Positions 1 through 9,594 are shown, counted from the first letter of the stretch. The stretch is 64,000 nt of DNA from Campylobacterota bacterium (GCA_015494715.1 WGAT01000068.1:1-64000), one strand, 5' to 3'. Translations and numbers: made by a program. Notes: generated by a model not told the origin, from the sequence alone.

Positions 1-96
1 AAACTGCTCTATTTGGGCATACAAAATGCCCAGAAAAAGTGGACTATGCCCATACGAAACTGGAGCCTTACTCTCTCTCAATTGGCTATATTCTTT

Positions 97-189
97 GAAA
101 GGAGGTTGGATAAATATTTGGAAGTTTAAGTTGGAGGTGTAACAACCAAAAAGGTGTTACTAATAGGTACTTGACACGGAGTTTTGAAC
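97..189. repeat. 93-bp direct repeat, copy 1
   Basis: gaaaggaggttggataaatatttggaagtttaagttggaggtgtaacaaccaaaaaggtgTtactaataggtacttgacacggagttttgaac; matches 1448-1540 with one mismatch by eye. Confidence 0.95.
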
Positions 190-990
190 GGTTCCCAAAT
201 GTTAAAAGCGTTTGTATTTCTTCGTTATTATAGTTTTGTATAATATTTCTCCTTGCCATTTTATGTTTTTTCTCATCGAGCATTTCTATATTTTTAGCTT
301 CGTTTTCGGAAACAAGTTTTCGCTTGACTGCAAAGTCCAAAAAGTTTTTTAAATAACTAATATGTTTATTTACACTCCGAGGACTTAGTTTCTTATCGGT
401 GAGGAATTTTTGGAATTTTTCGTAATCTTCTAATTTTAACTGCTCAATTGGTTTGTCATTAAAAAACTTAATGAGATATTTAAAAGTTGTTAAATAAGCA
501 TTTATGCTTCCTTGCCCAACTTTTTTTGTTAATTTTTTAAATTCAATAAATTTAACTTGTAAATTTTGAAAAGTCAATGTAGGGATATTTTCAATAGCTT
601 GTACTTTTCGTTTAGCTTCTCTATATTGCTCAAGTTTTCGAAATTTTTCAAGCTCATAGATTTTCTCTAAAGCTATTTTGAGTTCTTCTTCTGTTTCATA
701 TTCAAAGTATATTTTCAGGTCATCGTATTCTAATTGAAACATCTCTTCCTCGCTTAAAAGGTCTAATAGTTTTTTTCTTGCTAATGCGACTTTAAAATTC
801 TTTGTACGAAGTGATATTCGAAACAATTTATATTTTATTCGCCGCCTATAGTAATAAATTTTACCAACTTTATAGAGCCTTTTCCACTGTTTGGAAGATG
901 TATCATAGTTTTTTGGTTTTGTATCATAGTTTTTGGTATTTTTTGAATCAGAAGATTGACTCTTATCGAAGAATTGGGAGATAGATAAAG
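190..990 (-). pseudogene. Truncated tyrosine recombinase/phage integrase (arm-type and SAM-like core-binding domain; catalytic domain missing)
   Basis: Part of ORF 86..1159: ...LYKVGKIYYYRRRIKYKLFRISLRTKNFKVALARKKLL... and ...INAYLTTFKYLIKFFNDKPIEQLKLEDYEKFQKFLTDKKLSPRSVNKHISYLKNFLDFAVKRKLV; ORF runs into repeat copy 1 before any R..HxxR..Y motif; lies directly 3' of tRNA-Asn. Confidence 0.75.
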
Positions 991-993
991 AAG

Positions 994-1068
994 TGGCTCC
1001 GGATGCAGGATTCGAACCTGCGACCAACCGGTTAACAGCCGGTTGCTCTACCACTGAGCTAATCCGGA
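994..1068 (-). tRNA. tRNA-Asn (anticodon GTT), CCA encoded
   Basis: TCCGGATTAGCTCAGTGGTAGAGCAACCGGCTGTTAACCGGTTGGTCGCAGGTTCGAATCCTGCATCCGGAGCCA; acceptor TCCGGAT/ATCCGGA, GTTCGAATCC T-arm. Confidence 0.97.
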
Positions 1069-1100
1069 ATCTTGAGAGTTGCCCTTGATTTGTGAGTAGA

Positions 1101-1129
1101 ATTATAAGCAAAAAAATTTTATTTGTCAA
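1101..1129 (-). promoter_or_regulatory. Consensus sigma70 promoter of tRNA-Asn
   Basis: Minus strand TTGACA - 17 bp - TATAAT, about 32 bp upstream of the tRNA 5' end. Confidence 0.85.
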
Positions 1130-1447
1130 GAGTGTGTATAAGTCCAATACATATGGCACTCTTTGTAATTTTCAAGGAGATATTGTACCGAAGATTTGTA
1201 ATTTAGGGAAGAGTGAGGGATTTTTGTGTTGTAATCGATAAGCCATTTGGCGAGATACTTGTTCAACTCATCCAAATCAGTAAAGAGGAGGTCTTCATAG
1301 TAATCGATAAACTGTTCTTGAATAGTTCTATTAAAACGTTCATTGTGGGCATTCATTTTAGGGCTTCTTGGATATGTCCAGTAGTGTGTGAGGCCTTTTT
1401 GCTCAATGAGTGCGTCAAACTCTTTTTTAAATTCGCTGCCATTATCG
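1126..1447 (-). pseudogene. C-terminal fragment of DDE (rve-type) IS transposase
   Basis: Minus-strand translation NLLSDNGSEFKKEFDALIEQKGLTHYWTYPRSPKMNAHNERFNRTIQEQF...LNKYLAKWLIDYNTKIPHSSLNYKSSVQYLLEN; N-terminal half replaced by repeat copy 2 with an in-frame TAA. Confidence 0.8.
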
Positions 1448-1540
1448 GAAAGGAGGTTGGATAAATATTTGGAAGTTTAAGTTGGAGGTGTAACAACCAA
1501 AAAGGTGCTACTAATAGGTACTTGACACGGAGTTTTGAAC
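1448..1540. repeat. 93-bp direct repeat, copy 2
   Basis: Same 93-bp sequence as 97-189 with one T/C difference. Confidence 0.95.
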
Positions 1541-1550
1541 AATCCCCTAT

Positions 1551-1646
1551 CTACTGCTTAACTGAATACCCTAAAATTTTTTCAATCTCCTCAAGCCTTT
1601 CTTCAAGCTTTCCTACCCTCTCTTCCAAATTTTTTTCGATTTCCAT
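1551..1646 (-). CDS. Possible 31-aa coiled-coil microprotein
   Basis: ATG...TAG gives MEIEKNLEERVGKLEERLEEIEKILGYSVKQ; AAAGGA RBS-like sequence upstream of ATG; heptad-like pattern. Confidence 0.4.
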   Translation of the reverse strand: MEIEKNLEERVGKLEERLEEIEKILGYSVKQ

Positions 1647-1721
1647 AAAAAAATCCTTTGTAAAACATAACAATTTTTTTTTCAATTGACTCAAGATTAG
1701 ATTTAGTAACCAAACAGGAAT

Positions 1722-1741
1722 TATCAAGATTAATCTTGATA
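1722..1741. other. Perfect 20-bp palindrome
   Basis: tatcaagattaatcttgata is its own reverse complement. Confidence 0.9.
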
Positions 1742-1769
1742 CTCCACCTCATTTACAGGGTGAAGTATC
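1738..1769 (-). terminator. Hairpin just downstream of the multiheme cytochrome gene (possible terminator/3' stabiliser)
   Basis: gatactccacc-tcatttacag-ggtgaagtatc, 11-bp stem with one G-T wobble, 4 nt past the stop codon; overlaps the 20-bp palindrome. Confidence 0.5.
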
Positions 1770-1773
1770 AATT

Positions 1774-2853
1774 TCAATAAATAAAGACCGCTTTTTTGAG
1801 AATAAAGGACTTGGTGGCGAGGGGATCTTTGATATTCAGCTTTTTGGCCAAAGGCGGTTTGACCAATCTATATCCAAGCAGAGCAATCACTCTATCACCA
1901 GACTCAAGTTTGAAATCGTAGAAAAAATCTCTCTTTTCGTTGGCTTTGAGCATCGTATCTTTGACCACTGCACGAGCGAGCCAAGGAGGGGTCGGTTTGC
2001 CATTGGCCCCAAGGATTCGTACCAGTTTTTCTACCTTTGTAAAGACCTTTTTACCTCCTCGCTTGACGATCACTTTCAAAAAAGCTACACGGGCAGGATG
2101 CAAAAGCATAGCGTGGGGAATGTGGGAGTTGAGTGAGATTTCAAAGCCTTTGAGATGTGGCAAAAATTCGATATCTACATATTTGGCCAACATTTTGGAG
2201 TGGGCGTGGGCCCCTGCAAATCCGTGAAAAGCGTGGGTGGCAGTTTTTCGTAGAATCGAGACACTCCCTTGTACTTGTGGCATATGGCAGCTCGTACAGC
2301 GGGTATTTTCTAGCTCTCCTTTTTCATTTGTGGAGCACACATTAAGGCCAAATTTGTTTCGTTTGTGGGAGTGGCATCCCATACAGACATTTCCTTGTAA
2401 AAAATTTGGATTGGAGGTATCGATCTGGTGATAGGGGGAGGCGATGTGATCCTTTCTAGCTCCAAAATATTTTTTGGGCTCTGGGCTGATGATATTCTTA
2501 TTGGTTATAAAGCCTGATTTGATTTTTTTGATGCGGTGGCAATAAGCACAGGCGACGGCATCATTTTGGGTGGGATTTTTGGGATCGGGGCCTATGCCAT
2601 TGGGCGCTATGAGCTCTTTCATGTTGTTGGCTGCGGGAGTATGGCACCTAGCACATCTGTAGGCCCCTTTTTTATGTAGAGGATTTTTGAGCCAGACTGC
2701 CTTGTGGATAGGATCTTTGAAGATCGTAGCATTGGCGTGCATACTACTTTGGTACTCTTTGAAGATTTTGGGATGACAGCTTTTACAATCGCTATTGGGA
2801 GCGAATTTGGCAAAAACGAGGGTAGTACTTAGTAAAAGTATCCATTTTTTCAT
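1774..2853 (-). CDS. Periplasmic multiheme c-type cytochrome (5 CxxCH)
   Basis: Signal-like N-terminus; CKSCH, CARCH, CAYCH, CMGCH, CTSCH. Confidence 0.88.
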   Translation of the reverse strand: MKKWILLLSTTLVFAKFAPNSDCKSCHPKIFKEYQSSMHANATIFKDPIHKAVWLKNPLHKKGAYRCARCHTPAANNMKELIAPNGIGPDPKNPTQNDAVACAYCHRIKKIKSGFITNKNIISPEPKKYFGARKDHIASPYHQIDTSNPNFLQGNVCMGCHSHKRNKFGLNVCSTNEKGELENTRCTSCHMPQVQGSVSILRKTATHAFHGFAGAHAHSKMLAKYVDIEFLPHLKGFEISLNSHIPHAMLLHPARVAFLKVIVKRGGKKVFTKVEKLVRILGANGKPTPPWLARAVVKDTMLKANEKRDFFYDFKLESGDRVIALLGYRLVKPPLAKKLNIKDPLATKSFILKKAVFIY

Positions 2854-3108
2854 CAGTTTTTTCAGCGTTCGCAGACTCCGCTATGGATGGCAGAAAGGAG
2901 AACGCCTACTTTCCTCCTATCTTTTTTTGCATAATGTATCTATGGAAGCAAGACGCACGCAAAGAAACCGCTTCAGACTAAAATGGAGGCTATCAAAGCG
3001 ATGAGCCTTATTGGCAAAGCCAACAATCAAAACTTTGTCAATATTCCTTATTACAAATTCAAACAAAAGCGTACCTCCAAGCCTCCCCCTTTACGGGGAG
3101 GTAGTTGA

Positions 3109-3297
3109 CTAGTAACCTCTTGCTTTTCTCTTTTTCTCAATCTCTTCGCGGCGTTTAAGCGCTTCGTTGGAGGGAGTGTTTGGATTGCTAAAAAGAGCCT
3201 TGCCATAAAGCACACACCCCTTATCTCCCGGATCACAGGTTTTTTTGAGTAGATCACAATACTCGCCTATTTGATGCGAACAGGTCCAGCCGCTCAT
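3109..3297 (-). CDS. Small Cys-rich conserved-type protein (62 aa)
   Basis: MSGWTCSHQIGEYCDLLKKTCDPGDKGCVLYGKALF... Confidence 0.7.
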   Translation of the reverse strand: MSGWTCSHQIGEYCDLLKKTCDPGDKGCVLYGKALFSNPNTPSNEALKRREEIEKKRKARGY

Positions 3298-3339
3298 GAA
3301 TGCTCCTTTTTGTTATAATTTCGCAAAAAAGGATAAAGT

Positions 3340-3678
3340 ATGAAAAAAGCGCTTCTTCTTGCTATTGTAGCATTTTTTCTAGCGGGTTGTACCCAAGAGA
3401 CCCAAAACAAACTTGGACGAGCCATCGTCAATTGGACCGGTACCAACGGAATTTTGGAGATATACAGCGGCGGGAAAGTGGTCAGGCGCATAATGGATAT
3501 CGACAAGATCTCTACCGCCTATGGTACGGATGACAATCGTCCCAGACCCTATCGTTACGGGTATGGTTATATCGATCTTAATCTTGATGGCAGGCTAGAA
3601 AAAGAGGAGAGACGCAAAAAGGTCTATTTTGAGTTTAGCGACTACTCTACGCAATATCTTTTTTACGAGCATCCTTAA
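3340..3678 (+). CDS. Putative lipoprotein
   Basis: Lipobox LAGC after signal peptide; abuts dapE. Confidence 0.75.
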   Translation: MKKALLLAIVAFFLAGCTQETQNKLGRAIVNWTGTNGILEIYSGGKVVRRIMDIDKISTAYGTDDNRPRPYRYGYGYIDLNLDGRLEKEERRKKVYFEFSDYSTQYLFYEHP

Positions 3679-4772
3679 TGGAAATAATCAAGCTTTTTAA
3701 AAAATTGTTGAGCTTTCCCAGCATTACGCCAGATGATGCGGGCAGTCTTGATTTTATCCGAGAGTATTTGGGTGCGTATGAGGCTCTTTGGTTGAATAAA
3801 AATGGAGTAAAAAACCTCTTTTTGTACAAACAGTTTGGCGATGGGGAACATCTTTGTTTTGCCGGTCATGTGGATGTGGTGCCTCCGGGTGAGGGATGGC
3901 GTAGCGATCCTTTTGAACCGGTAGAAAAAGATGGCTTTATCTATGCAAGAGGTGCCCAAGATATGAAGAGCGGAGTAGCGGCTTTCGTACAGGCGGCCAA
4001 AGAGACCCAAAATTTCAATGGCACCCTCTCGCTTTTATTAACGAGCGATGAAGAAGGGGAGGCAAAGTGGGGAACGAGGTACGCTTTGCAAGAGTTGGAG
4101 CGTATGGATATGATCCCCGATTACGCCATTGTGGCCGAGCCTACCTGTGAGGAGCGTTTTGGCGATGCGATAAAGATAGGGCGGCGAGGCTCGATAAATG
4201 GCGTGATCGAAAAGATTGGCAAGCAAGGCCACGCGGCCTATCCCGAAAAAGCGATCAATCCCATCCACAAAGTGGCTCAAGTGCTTCCCCATATGGCTGG
4301 AGTGGATTTGGATGAGGGGGACGAATATTTTGCTCCGAGTAAATTTGTCATTACCGACATCCGAGCCGGGATGGAGGTGACTAATGTGACGCCTGGGAAG
4401 CTGAAGATGATGTTTAATGTGCGTAATAATACCCATACCACGATGGAGGATATAGAGCGATTCGTACATCGCTACTTTGATGGGATGAACTACTCGCTGC
4501 GTCTGAGCCAAAGCGCCAAACCCTTTATGACCGATCCAAACAGCAAGATCGTGCGCCTTATCGATCAAGCGATCCAAAAGGTTACGGGCATCACTCCAAA
4601 ACACTCCACTGCGGGCGGAACGAGCGATGCGAGATTTTTGGCCGAATATGGCGTCAAGACGATAGAGTTTGGTGTCAAAAACGACACGATCCACGCACCA
4701 AACGAGCGTACAAGCAAAGATGAGGTGGTCAAGCTTTACGAAGTATTTAAAGAAGTGATTAAAGATTTTTAG
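3678..4772 (+). CDS. dapE: Succinyl-diaminopimelate desuccinylase
   Basis: M20 peptidase motifs CFAGHVDVVPPG, GAQDMKSG, SDEEGEA; GGTSDARF. Confidence 0.93.
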   Translation: MEIIKLFKKLLSFPSITPDDAGSLDFIREYLGAYEALWLNKNGVKNLFLYKQFGDGEHLCFAGHVDVVPPGEGWRSDPFEPVEKDGFIYARGAQDMKSGVAAFVQAAKETQNFNGTLSLLLTSDEEGEAKWGTRYALQELERMDMIPDYAIVAEPTCEERFGDAIKIGRRGSINGVIEKIGKQGHAAYPEKAINPIHKVAQVLPHMAGVDLDEGDEYFAPSKFVITDIRAGMEVTNVTPGKLKMMFNVRNNTHTTMEDIERFVHRYFDGMNYSLRLSQSAKPFMTDPNSKIVRLIDQAIQKVTGITPKHSTAGGTSDARFLAEYGVKTIEFGVKNDTIHAPNERTSKDEVVKLYEVFKEVIKDF

Positions 4773-4793
4773 GGGCGAGAGAGAAGCCCCCAA

Positions 4794-5600
4794 TTATTGC
4801 AATGCGGAAGAGACGGCCTCTTGAGCGGAGGAAGCCATACCTTTGATTTGACCAAGAGCCTTTTGCGCTTTTTGCATCAAATTCTCAGAGCTAGAGCTTT
4901 GAGAGCTGCTAGTTGTCTGGCTGCTTGTTTGACTCTTTGTGCTTGAGGAGCTTTTTTCTTGTGCCACACTCGCTTGGCTGCTACTGCTGCTAGAGGCTTC
5001 GCTGCTGCTCGATACGACAGGAGCTTTAGTGGAGCTAGAACTGGTTGTACTTTTTTTGTTGAGGCTGCTCTTACAGCTTTGCAGCTCATCTTCTAGATCC
5101 ATTATCTTATCGTCCATTACGCTGACGGCTTTGACATTGGCTCCATAAGTGTAAACAAGCTCTCCGCCTTCTTTGCCTTGTTTGAAAACAAAACCCAAGA
5201 AAACGGCCAAAACGATAATAAAGAAAAGCTTGGCCAACATACCTTGAAAAGCGGCGACGATAAGGCGCAGGATAAAAAGCGCTCCCATACCATAGAGCAG
5301 ATAAATACCAAGCATCTTATGCTCTTTGAGCTCGGCTTTGCCGTCGGCATTTAGAAGCGAAAAAGTTTCGCTGCCATCGTGTTTACCCGTCATTACCGCA
5401 GCAAAATAGACGCCAAGGGCCAAAAGGAGTAAAAGGGTAGAGATCACGCCCACACATTTGCGTTTGGTAAAGAGATTGACGATCTCTAAAAGCATGACGA
5501 TCACGGGGATCGCTATGGCAAAGTGTACCGTCACAGGGTGTAGAAGCAGTGGTATCTCCACCGGTAGTTTGATCGAGTCGATAAGTCCAATCAGATCCAT
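4794..5600 (-). CDS. DUF2231-like membrane protein with Ser-rich C-terminal tail
   Basis: PLLLHPVTVHFAIAIPVIVMLLEI... plus TM segments, then SSSS/T low-complexity tail. Confidence 0.75.
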   Translation of the reverse strand: MDLIGLIDSIKLPVEIPLLLHPVTVHFAIAIPVIVMLLEIVNLFTKRKCVGVISTLLLLLALGVYFAAVMTGKHDGSETFSLLNADGKAELKEHKMLGIYLLYGMGALFILRLIVAAFQGMLAKLFFIIVLAVFLGFVFKQGKEGGELVYTYGANVKAVSVMDDKIMDLEDELQSCKSSLNKKSTTSSSSTKAPVVSSSSEASSSSSSQASVAQEKSSSSTKSQTSSQTTSSSQSSSSENLMQKAQKALGQIKGMASSAQEAVSSALQ

Positions 5601-5704
5601 CGTTGCATCCTTTCGTAGATGTTTCGATTCGATTGTAACATAAAAATTTTTTATCCCACCTAAAAAGGGCCTTTTGGTATAATTTTAGGCAAAAAGGAGA
5701 TAGT

Positions 5705-6082
5705 ATGCAAACTATTCATACCGATAAAGCACCAGCCGCCATTGGGCCCTATTCTCAGGCGATTTGTGTAGATTCGCTGCTTTTTACCTCCGGTCAGATC
5801 GCTTTAAAACCCGATGGGAGCGAGGAGATATTGTCCCAAGGAGTGGAGGCCCAAACCAAGCAGGTGCTGCAAAATCTAAAAAACGTGCTCGAAGCTGGGG
5901 GAAGCGGACTGGATAAAGTCATCAAAACAACCATTTTTTTAGTCGATATGGAGGATTTTGGGGTAGTCAATAGAATGTATGGTGAGTTTTTTGGCTCCCA
6001 TCGTCCGGCTAGAAGCACCGTCGCCGTGAAAACCCTACCCAAAAACGCTTTGGTGGAGATCGAAGCTATAGCCAAAGTTTAA
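5705..6082 (+). CDS. ridA: RidA family 2-iminobutanoate/2-iminopropanoate deaminase
   Basis: [12 protein letters not shown]...LFTSGQIAL...[24 protein letters not shown]. Confidence 0.92.
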   Translation: MQTIHTDKAPAAIGPYSQAICVDSLLFTSGQIALKPDGSEEILSQGVEAQTKQVLQNLKNVLEAGGSGLDKVIKTTIFLVDMEDFGVVNRMYGEFFGSHRPARSTVAVKTLPKNALVEIEAIAKV

Positions 6083-6143
6083 ACAAACTTTAATAAGCCT
6101 TTGGCTATCATTCGCAACTAAAATCGGCAAAGGATCGGCTAAA

Positions 6144-6452
6144 ATGTATGCAATTATTAAAAATGGCGGAAAGCAGTATAAAGTCCAAGAGGGTGATATC
6201 CTCAGACTGGATAAAATGGGATTGGAGCCAAAAACGAAAGTAGAGTTTAAAGAGGTTTTGGCCATCAACGATGGTGAGCTTAAAGTAGGAGCTCCATATC
6301 TTGAGGGAGCCGTAGTAGTTGGCGAAGTCATTAATGAAGGACGGGATAAAAAAGTCCTTATCTTCAAAAAAAGAAGAAGAAAAGATTCTAAGCTCAAGCG
6401 AGGATTTAGAAGAGATTTTACTCGCATCAAAATCACAGCGATCAACGCATAA
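6144..6452 (+). CDS. rplU: 50S ribosomal protein L21
   Basis: [18 protein letters not shown]...[23 protein letters not shown]. Confidence 0.97.
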   Translation: MYAIIKNGGKQYKVQEGDILRLDKMGLEPKTKVEFKEVLAINDGELKVGAPYLEGAVVVGEVINEGRDKKVLIFKKRRRKDSKLKRGFRRDFTRIKITAINA

Positions 6453-6461
6453 GGAGAAGAA

Positions 6462-6719
6462 ATGGCTCATAAGAAAGGTCAGGGGAGTACCCAAAATAAC
6501 CGCGATAGTGCGGGTCGTCGCTTAGGCGTGAAAAAGTTTGGCGGAGAGTTCGTACGAGCGGGCAACATCATCATCCGACAAAGAGGCACCAAAGTCCATC
6601 CGGGCAACAATGTCGGTCTTGGAAAAGACCATACCATCTTTGCCCTCATCGATGGATTTGTCAAATTCGAGCGATACGGCAAAGATAGACAAAAAGTCTC
6701 CGTATATCCTGCAGAATAA
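6462..6719 (+). CDS. rpmA: 50S ribosomal protein L27
   Basis: [48 protein letters not shown]. Confidence 0.98.
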   Translation: MAHKKGQGSTQNNRDSAGRRLGVKKFGGEFVRAGNIIIRQRGTKVHPGNNVGLGKDHTIFALIDGFVKFERYGKDRQKVSVYPAE

Positions 6720-6774
6720 GCCTTCTGGCTTATTCACACACCCACTTCTTTCTTCATTTTTTAAGGATTATTCC

Positions 6775-7878
6775 ATGTTTATAGATAGCGTCGAACTCAC
6801 CGTCCATTCAGGCAAAGGCGGCCAAGGGGCTGTAAGTTTTCGCAGAGAAAAGTTTGTACCCAAAGGCGGACCCGACGGAGGGGATGGGGGCAAAGGAGGG
6901 GATGTCTACTTTGTGGTGGACAAAAATACCCATACGCTATCCCACTATAAGGGAAAAAGAGTGCTCAAGGCCCAAAACGGCCGTCCGGGTGAGGGGCGAC
7001 GCAAACATGGGAAAAACGGCGAGGATTTGGTACTCATCGTACCTCCGGGTACACAGGTGCTTGATGCGAATACGGGAGAGCTGCTGCTTGATTTGGTAGA
7101 AGATGGTCAAAAAGTGCTCTTTTTAGAGGGGGGGAAAGGAGGCAAAGGGAATTGGCACTTTAGAACCGCTTCCAACCAGCGCCCCACCTACGCTCAGCCC
7201 GGGCTTCCGGGCAAAAGCCGCCATATTAAGCTAGAGCTCAAACTCATCGCCGATGTGGGGCTGGTAGGTTTTCCCAATGTGGGCAAATCCACCCTTATCT
7301 CCACCCTCTCCAACGCCAAACCTGAGATAGCCAACTATGAGTTTACGACTCTTACGCCAAAGCTGGGTGTAGTGCGAGTCAGCGAGTATGAGAGCTTCGT
7401 GATGGCCGATATTCCCGGTATCATTGGAGGGGCCAGCGAGGGTAAAGGGCTTGGACTGCAGTTTTTGCGCCATATCGAGCGCACCAAGAGCCTTTTGTAT
7501 ATGATCGATATCTCAAGTTATCGAGATCCGATCGCTCAGTTTAAAACGCTTCAAAAAGAGCTTAAAAATTTTAGCGAAGAGCTGGCCAAACGAGATTTTG
7601 CCATCGCTTTGACAAAGATCGACACTTTTGATGTAGAAGAGGCCAATGCACGGATTCAACGCTTTATTGAGGGCCTTGGCTTACGGCCCGGGGGTGAAAA
7701 TCGCTATGGACTGGATGAGCGCTATTTGTATTATCTGCAAGAGCTACAAAATTACGATCCGATCAAGCCCTACTTCATCTTTCCTATCTCCGCAGTGGCC
7801 AAGATCAATATCGAACCTTTGAAGTACGCTCTGTACGATCTGGTCAAAAAGGCGAGGGATGAGAAGAGTCGTTCTTAA
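6775..7878 (+). CDS. obgE: GTPase Obg
   Basis: [53 protein letters not shown]; start placed at 6775, not the 6538 ORF start. Confidence 0.96.
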   Translation: MFIDSVELTVHSGKGGQGAVSFRREKFVPKGGPDGGDGGKGGDVYFVVDKNTHTLSHYKGKRVLKAQNGRPGEGRRKHGKNGEDLVLIVPPGTQVLDANTGELLLDLVEDGQKVLFLEGGKGGKGNWHFRTASNQRPTYAQPGLPGKSRHIKLELKLIADVGLVGFPNVGKSTLISTLSNAKPEIANYEFTTLTPKLGVVRVSEYESFVMADIPGIIGGASEGKGLGLQFLRHIERTKSLLYMIDISSYRDPIAQFKTLQKELKNFSEELAKRDFAIALTKIDTFDVEEANARIQRFIEGLGLRPGGENRYGLDERYLYYLQELQNYDPIKPYFIFPISAVAKINIEPLKYALYDLVKKARDEKSRS

Positions 7879-8629
7879 AGTCGGTAGTGCGGTCCTGACG
7901 GAAAATGGAGGGCTGGCCAAAGAGCGGATGAGCAATCTGGTGGAGCTTTTGGCCAAGCTGGCCAAAGACAAAGAGGTGATTTTGGTCAGTAGCGGGGCGG
8001 TGGCGGCCGGCTACACCCTCGTACCTTTAGAGCGATCCAAAGTGGCCAACAAGCAAGCCCTTGCGGCTATTGGTCAGCCTCTTTTGATGCGCAGTTACCA
8101 AAAAAAATTGGAGCGTTTTGGCATTCCCGTGGCGCAAGTCCTCCTGAGCGCGGATGATTTTGATAGCCGCAAGCGCACCCATCACGCCAAGCAAGCGATC
8201 GAGGTATTGCTACAAAACAAGGTAATCCCCATCATCAACGAAAACGACGTGACGGCAACCGAGGAGCTCGTCTTTGGCGATAACGACCAGCTCTCTGCTC
8301 ATGTGGCCTACTATTTTGATGCGGATATGCTAACGATTTTGAGCGATATCGATGCGCTGTACGACAAAGACCCCAATAAATATCCAGATGCCAAGCCCTT
8401 GCGAGTGGTGGAAAAGATTCCCCAAGAGCTTTTGGAGCAGCGCTGCAATCCCAACCACTCCTTTGCCACGGGAGGGATCGTTACCAAACTCAAAGCCGCC
8501 AAGTTTTTGACCAGACGGGGCAAGCCGATGTTTTTGGCCAGCGGGTTCGATCTTAAAGACGCTCAAAACTTTTTGCTTAAGGGCCGTCACGAGGGAGGGA
8601 CGCTCTTTTTGCCCGAGCGGTGCGGATGA
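7859..8629 (+). CDS. proB: Glutamate 5-kinase
   Basis: [18 protein letters not shown]...VSSGAVAAG...[24 protein letters not shown]. Confidence 0.95.
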   Translation: MRRVVLKVGSAVLTENGGLAKERMSNLVELLAKLAKDKEVILVSSGAVAAGYTLVPLERSKVANKQALAAIGQPLLMRSYQKKLERFGIPVAQVLLSADDFDSRKRTHHAKQAIEVLLQNKVIPIINENDVTATEELVFGDNDQLSAHVAYYFDADMLTILSDIDALYDKDPNKYPDAKPLRVVEKIPQELLEQRCNPNHSFATGGIVTKLKAAKFLTRRGKPMFLASGFDLKDAQNFLLKGRHEGGTLFLPERCG

Positions 8630-9594
8630 GAAGTTATCTCGTTCCTTCTCGTATCGACTTTTCTTTTCATCAAACCCCTAAAAGCTTTTTTGTCGAGGAG
8701 ATACCGGCTAGAAATTTTGGACAAAAGGGGCGGTTTGCCATACTCAAAGTACAAAAAGAGGGACTCTCCACATGGGAGATGATAAAGATTCTAGGCTCTT
8801 TTTTGCAAGAGCAGATCGGCTATGCCGGGCTTAAAGATAAAAACGCCACGACAATCCAGTATGTGAGTTTCCCCGCATCTCATCTTAGACAACTTGCCAA
8901 ATTTTCCCACCCTCGTATCAAAATCCTTCAAATACAAAGAAGCAATAGACCTCTTCGTATGGGAGATCTGTTGGGCAATCGGTTTGGTATCTGGATCGAT
9001 AGAGTCGATAACAAAAAATTTGGCCGGCTTCAAAAAGCTTTGGATAAGATTGCGCAAAAAGGCTTGCCCAACTATTTTGGCTATCAACGTTTTGGGCAAA
9101 AGGCTCTTGAGCAAGCCCAAGCCTTGATTGAGGGAAAATTTTTCACAAGGGACAAAAAACTGGAGCGCATGCTGCTTTTTGCCTATCAGAGCGATCTTTT
9201 TAATAGATGGCTGGATGAGCGGGTGCGCATCAGCCAAGATGGGCGCTTTAAACTTTTACTCGGAGATGTATACCAAAAAGGATCCAAACTCTTTACCCCC
9301 ACCCAAATTCCTCTGGAGAATTTCTTGGCCAAAAAGATTATGGTTACTGGACTGCTGCCCGGCTCCAAAGTCTATTTAGCTCAAGGGGAGGCGAGAAAAA
9401 TAGAGGCGAAATATGAGGAGTTTTTACCTTTGCGGGGTCAAAGACGAGCCGCCCTTGTCTATCCTCAAGATGTAAAAATTCGCCATATCCAAGATCGAGC
9501 CTATCTTGAGTTTATCTTACCCAAAGGGAGCTACGCTACCATTTTGTTAGAAAACTTAGCCGGTACAACAATCGATCACAAAGGATTAGAATGA
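8620..9594 (+). CDS. truD: tRNA pseudouridine synthase D
   Basis: [27 protein letters not shown]. Confidence 0.9.
   Translation: MRMRSYLVPSRIDFSFHQTPKSFFVEEIPARNFGQKGRFAILKVQKEGLSTWEMIKILGSFLQEQIGYAGLKDKNATTIQYVSFPASHLRQLAKFSHPRIKILQIQRSNRPLRMGDLLGNRFGIWIDRVDNKKFGRLQKALDKIAQKGLPNYFGYQRFGQKALEQAQALIEGKFFTRDKKLERMLLFAYQSDLFNRWLDERVRISQDGRFKLLLGDVYQKGSKLFTPTQIPLENFLAKKIMVTGLLPGSKVYLAQGEARKIEAKYEEFLPLRGQRRAALVYPQDVKIRHIQDRAYLEFILPKGSYATILLENLAGTTIDHKGLE

Noticed and set aside
86-1159. 357-aa minus-strand ORF as one intact CDS
   Set aside because: Its first part is a read-through of tRNA-Asn (SSVVEQPAVNRLVAGSNPASGAT is translated tRNA); only the integrase-like segment is real, and it is truncated.
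3082-3101. cctcccc...ggggagg hairpin as an intrinsic terminator
   Set aside because: Good stem but no convincing T-run on either strand; kept only as part of the intergenic observation.
4038-4793. 251-aa minus-strand ORF
   Set aside because: Antisense shadow of dapE with no recognisable protein features.
6538-6774. N-terminal extension of the obgE ORF
   Set aside because: Overlaps rpmA in another frame; the conserved Obg N-terminus [16 protein letters not shown] starts at 6775.
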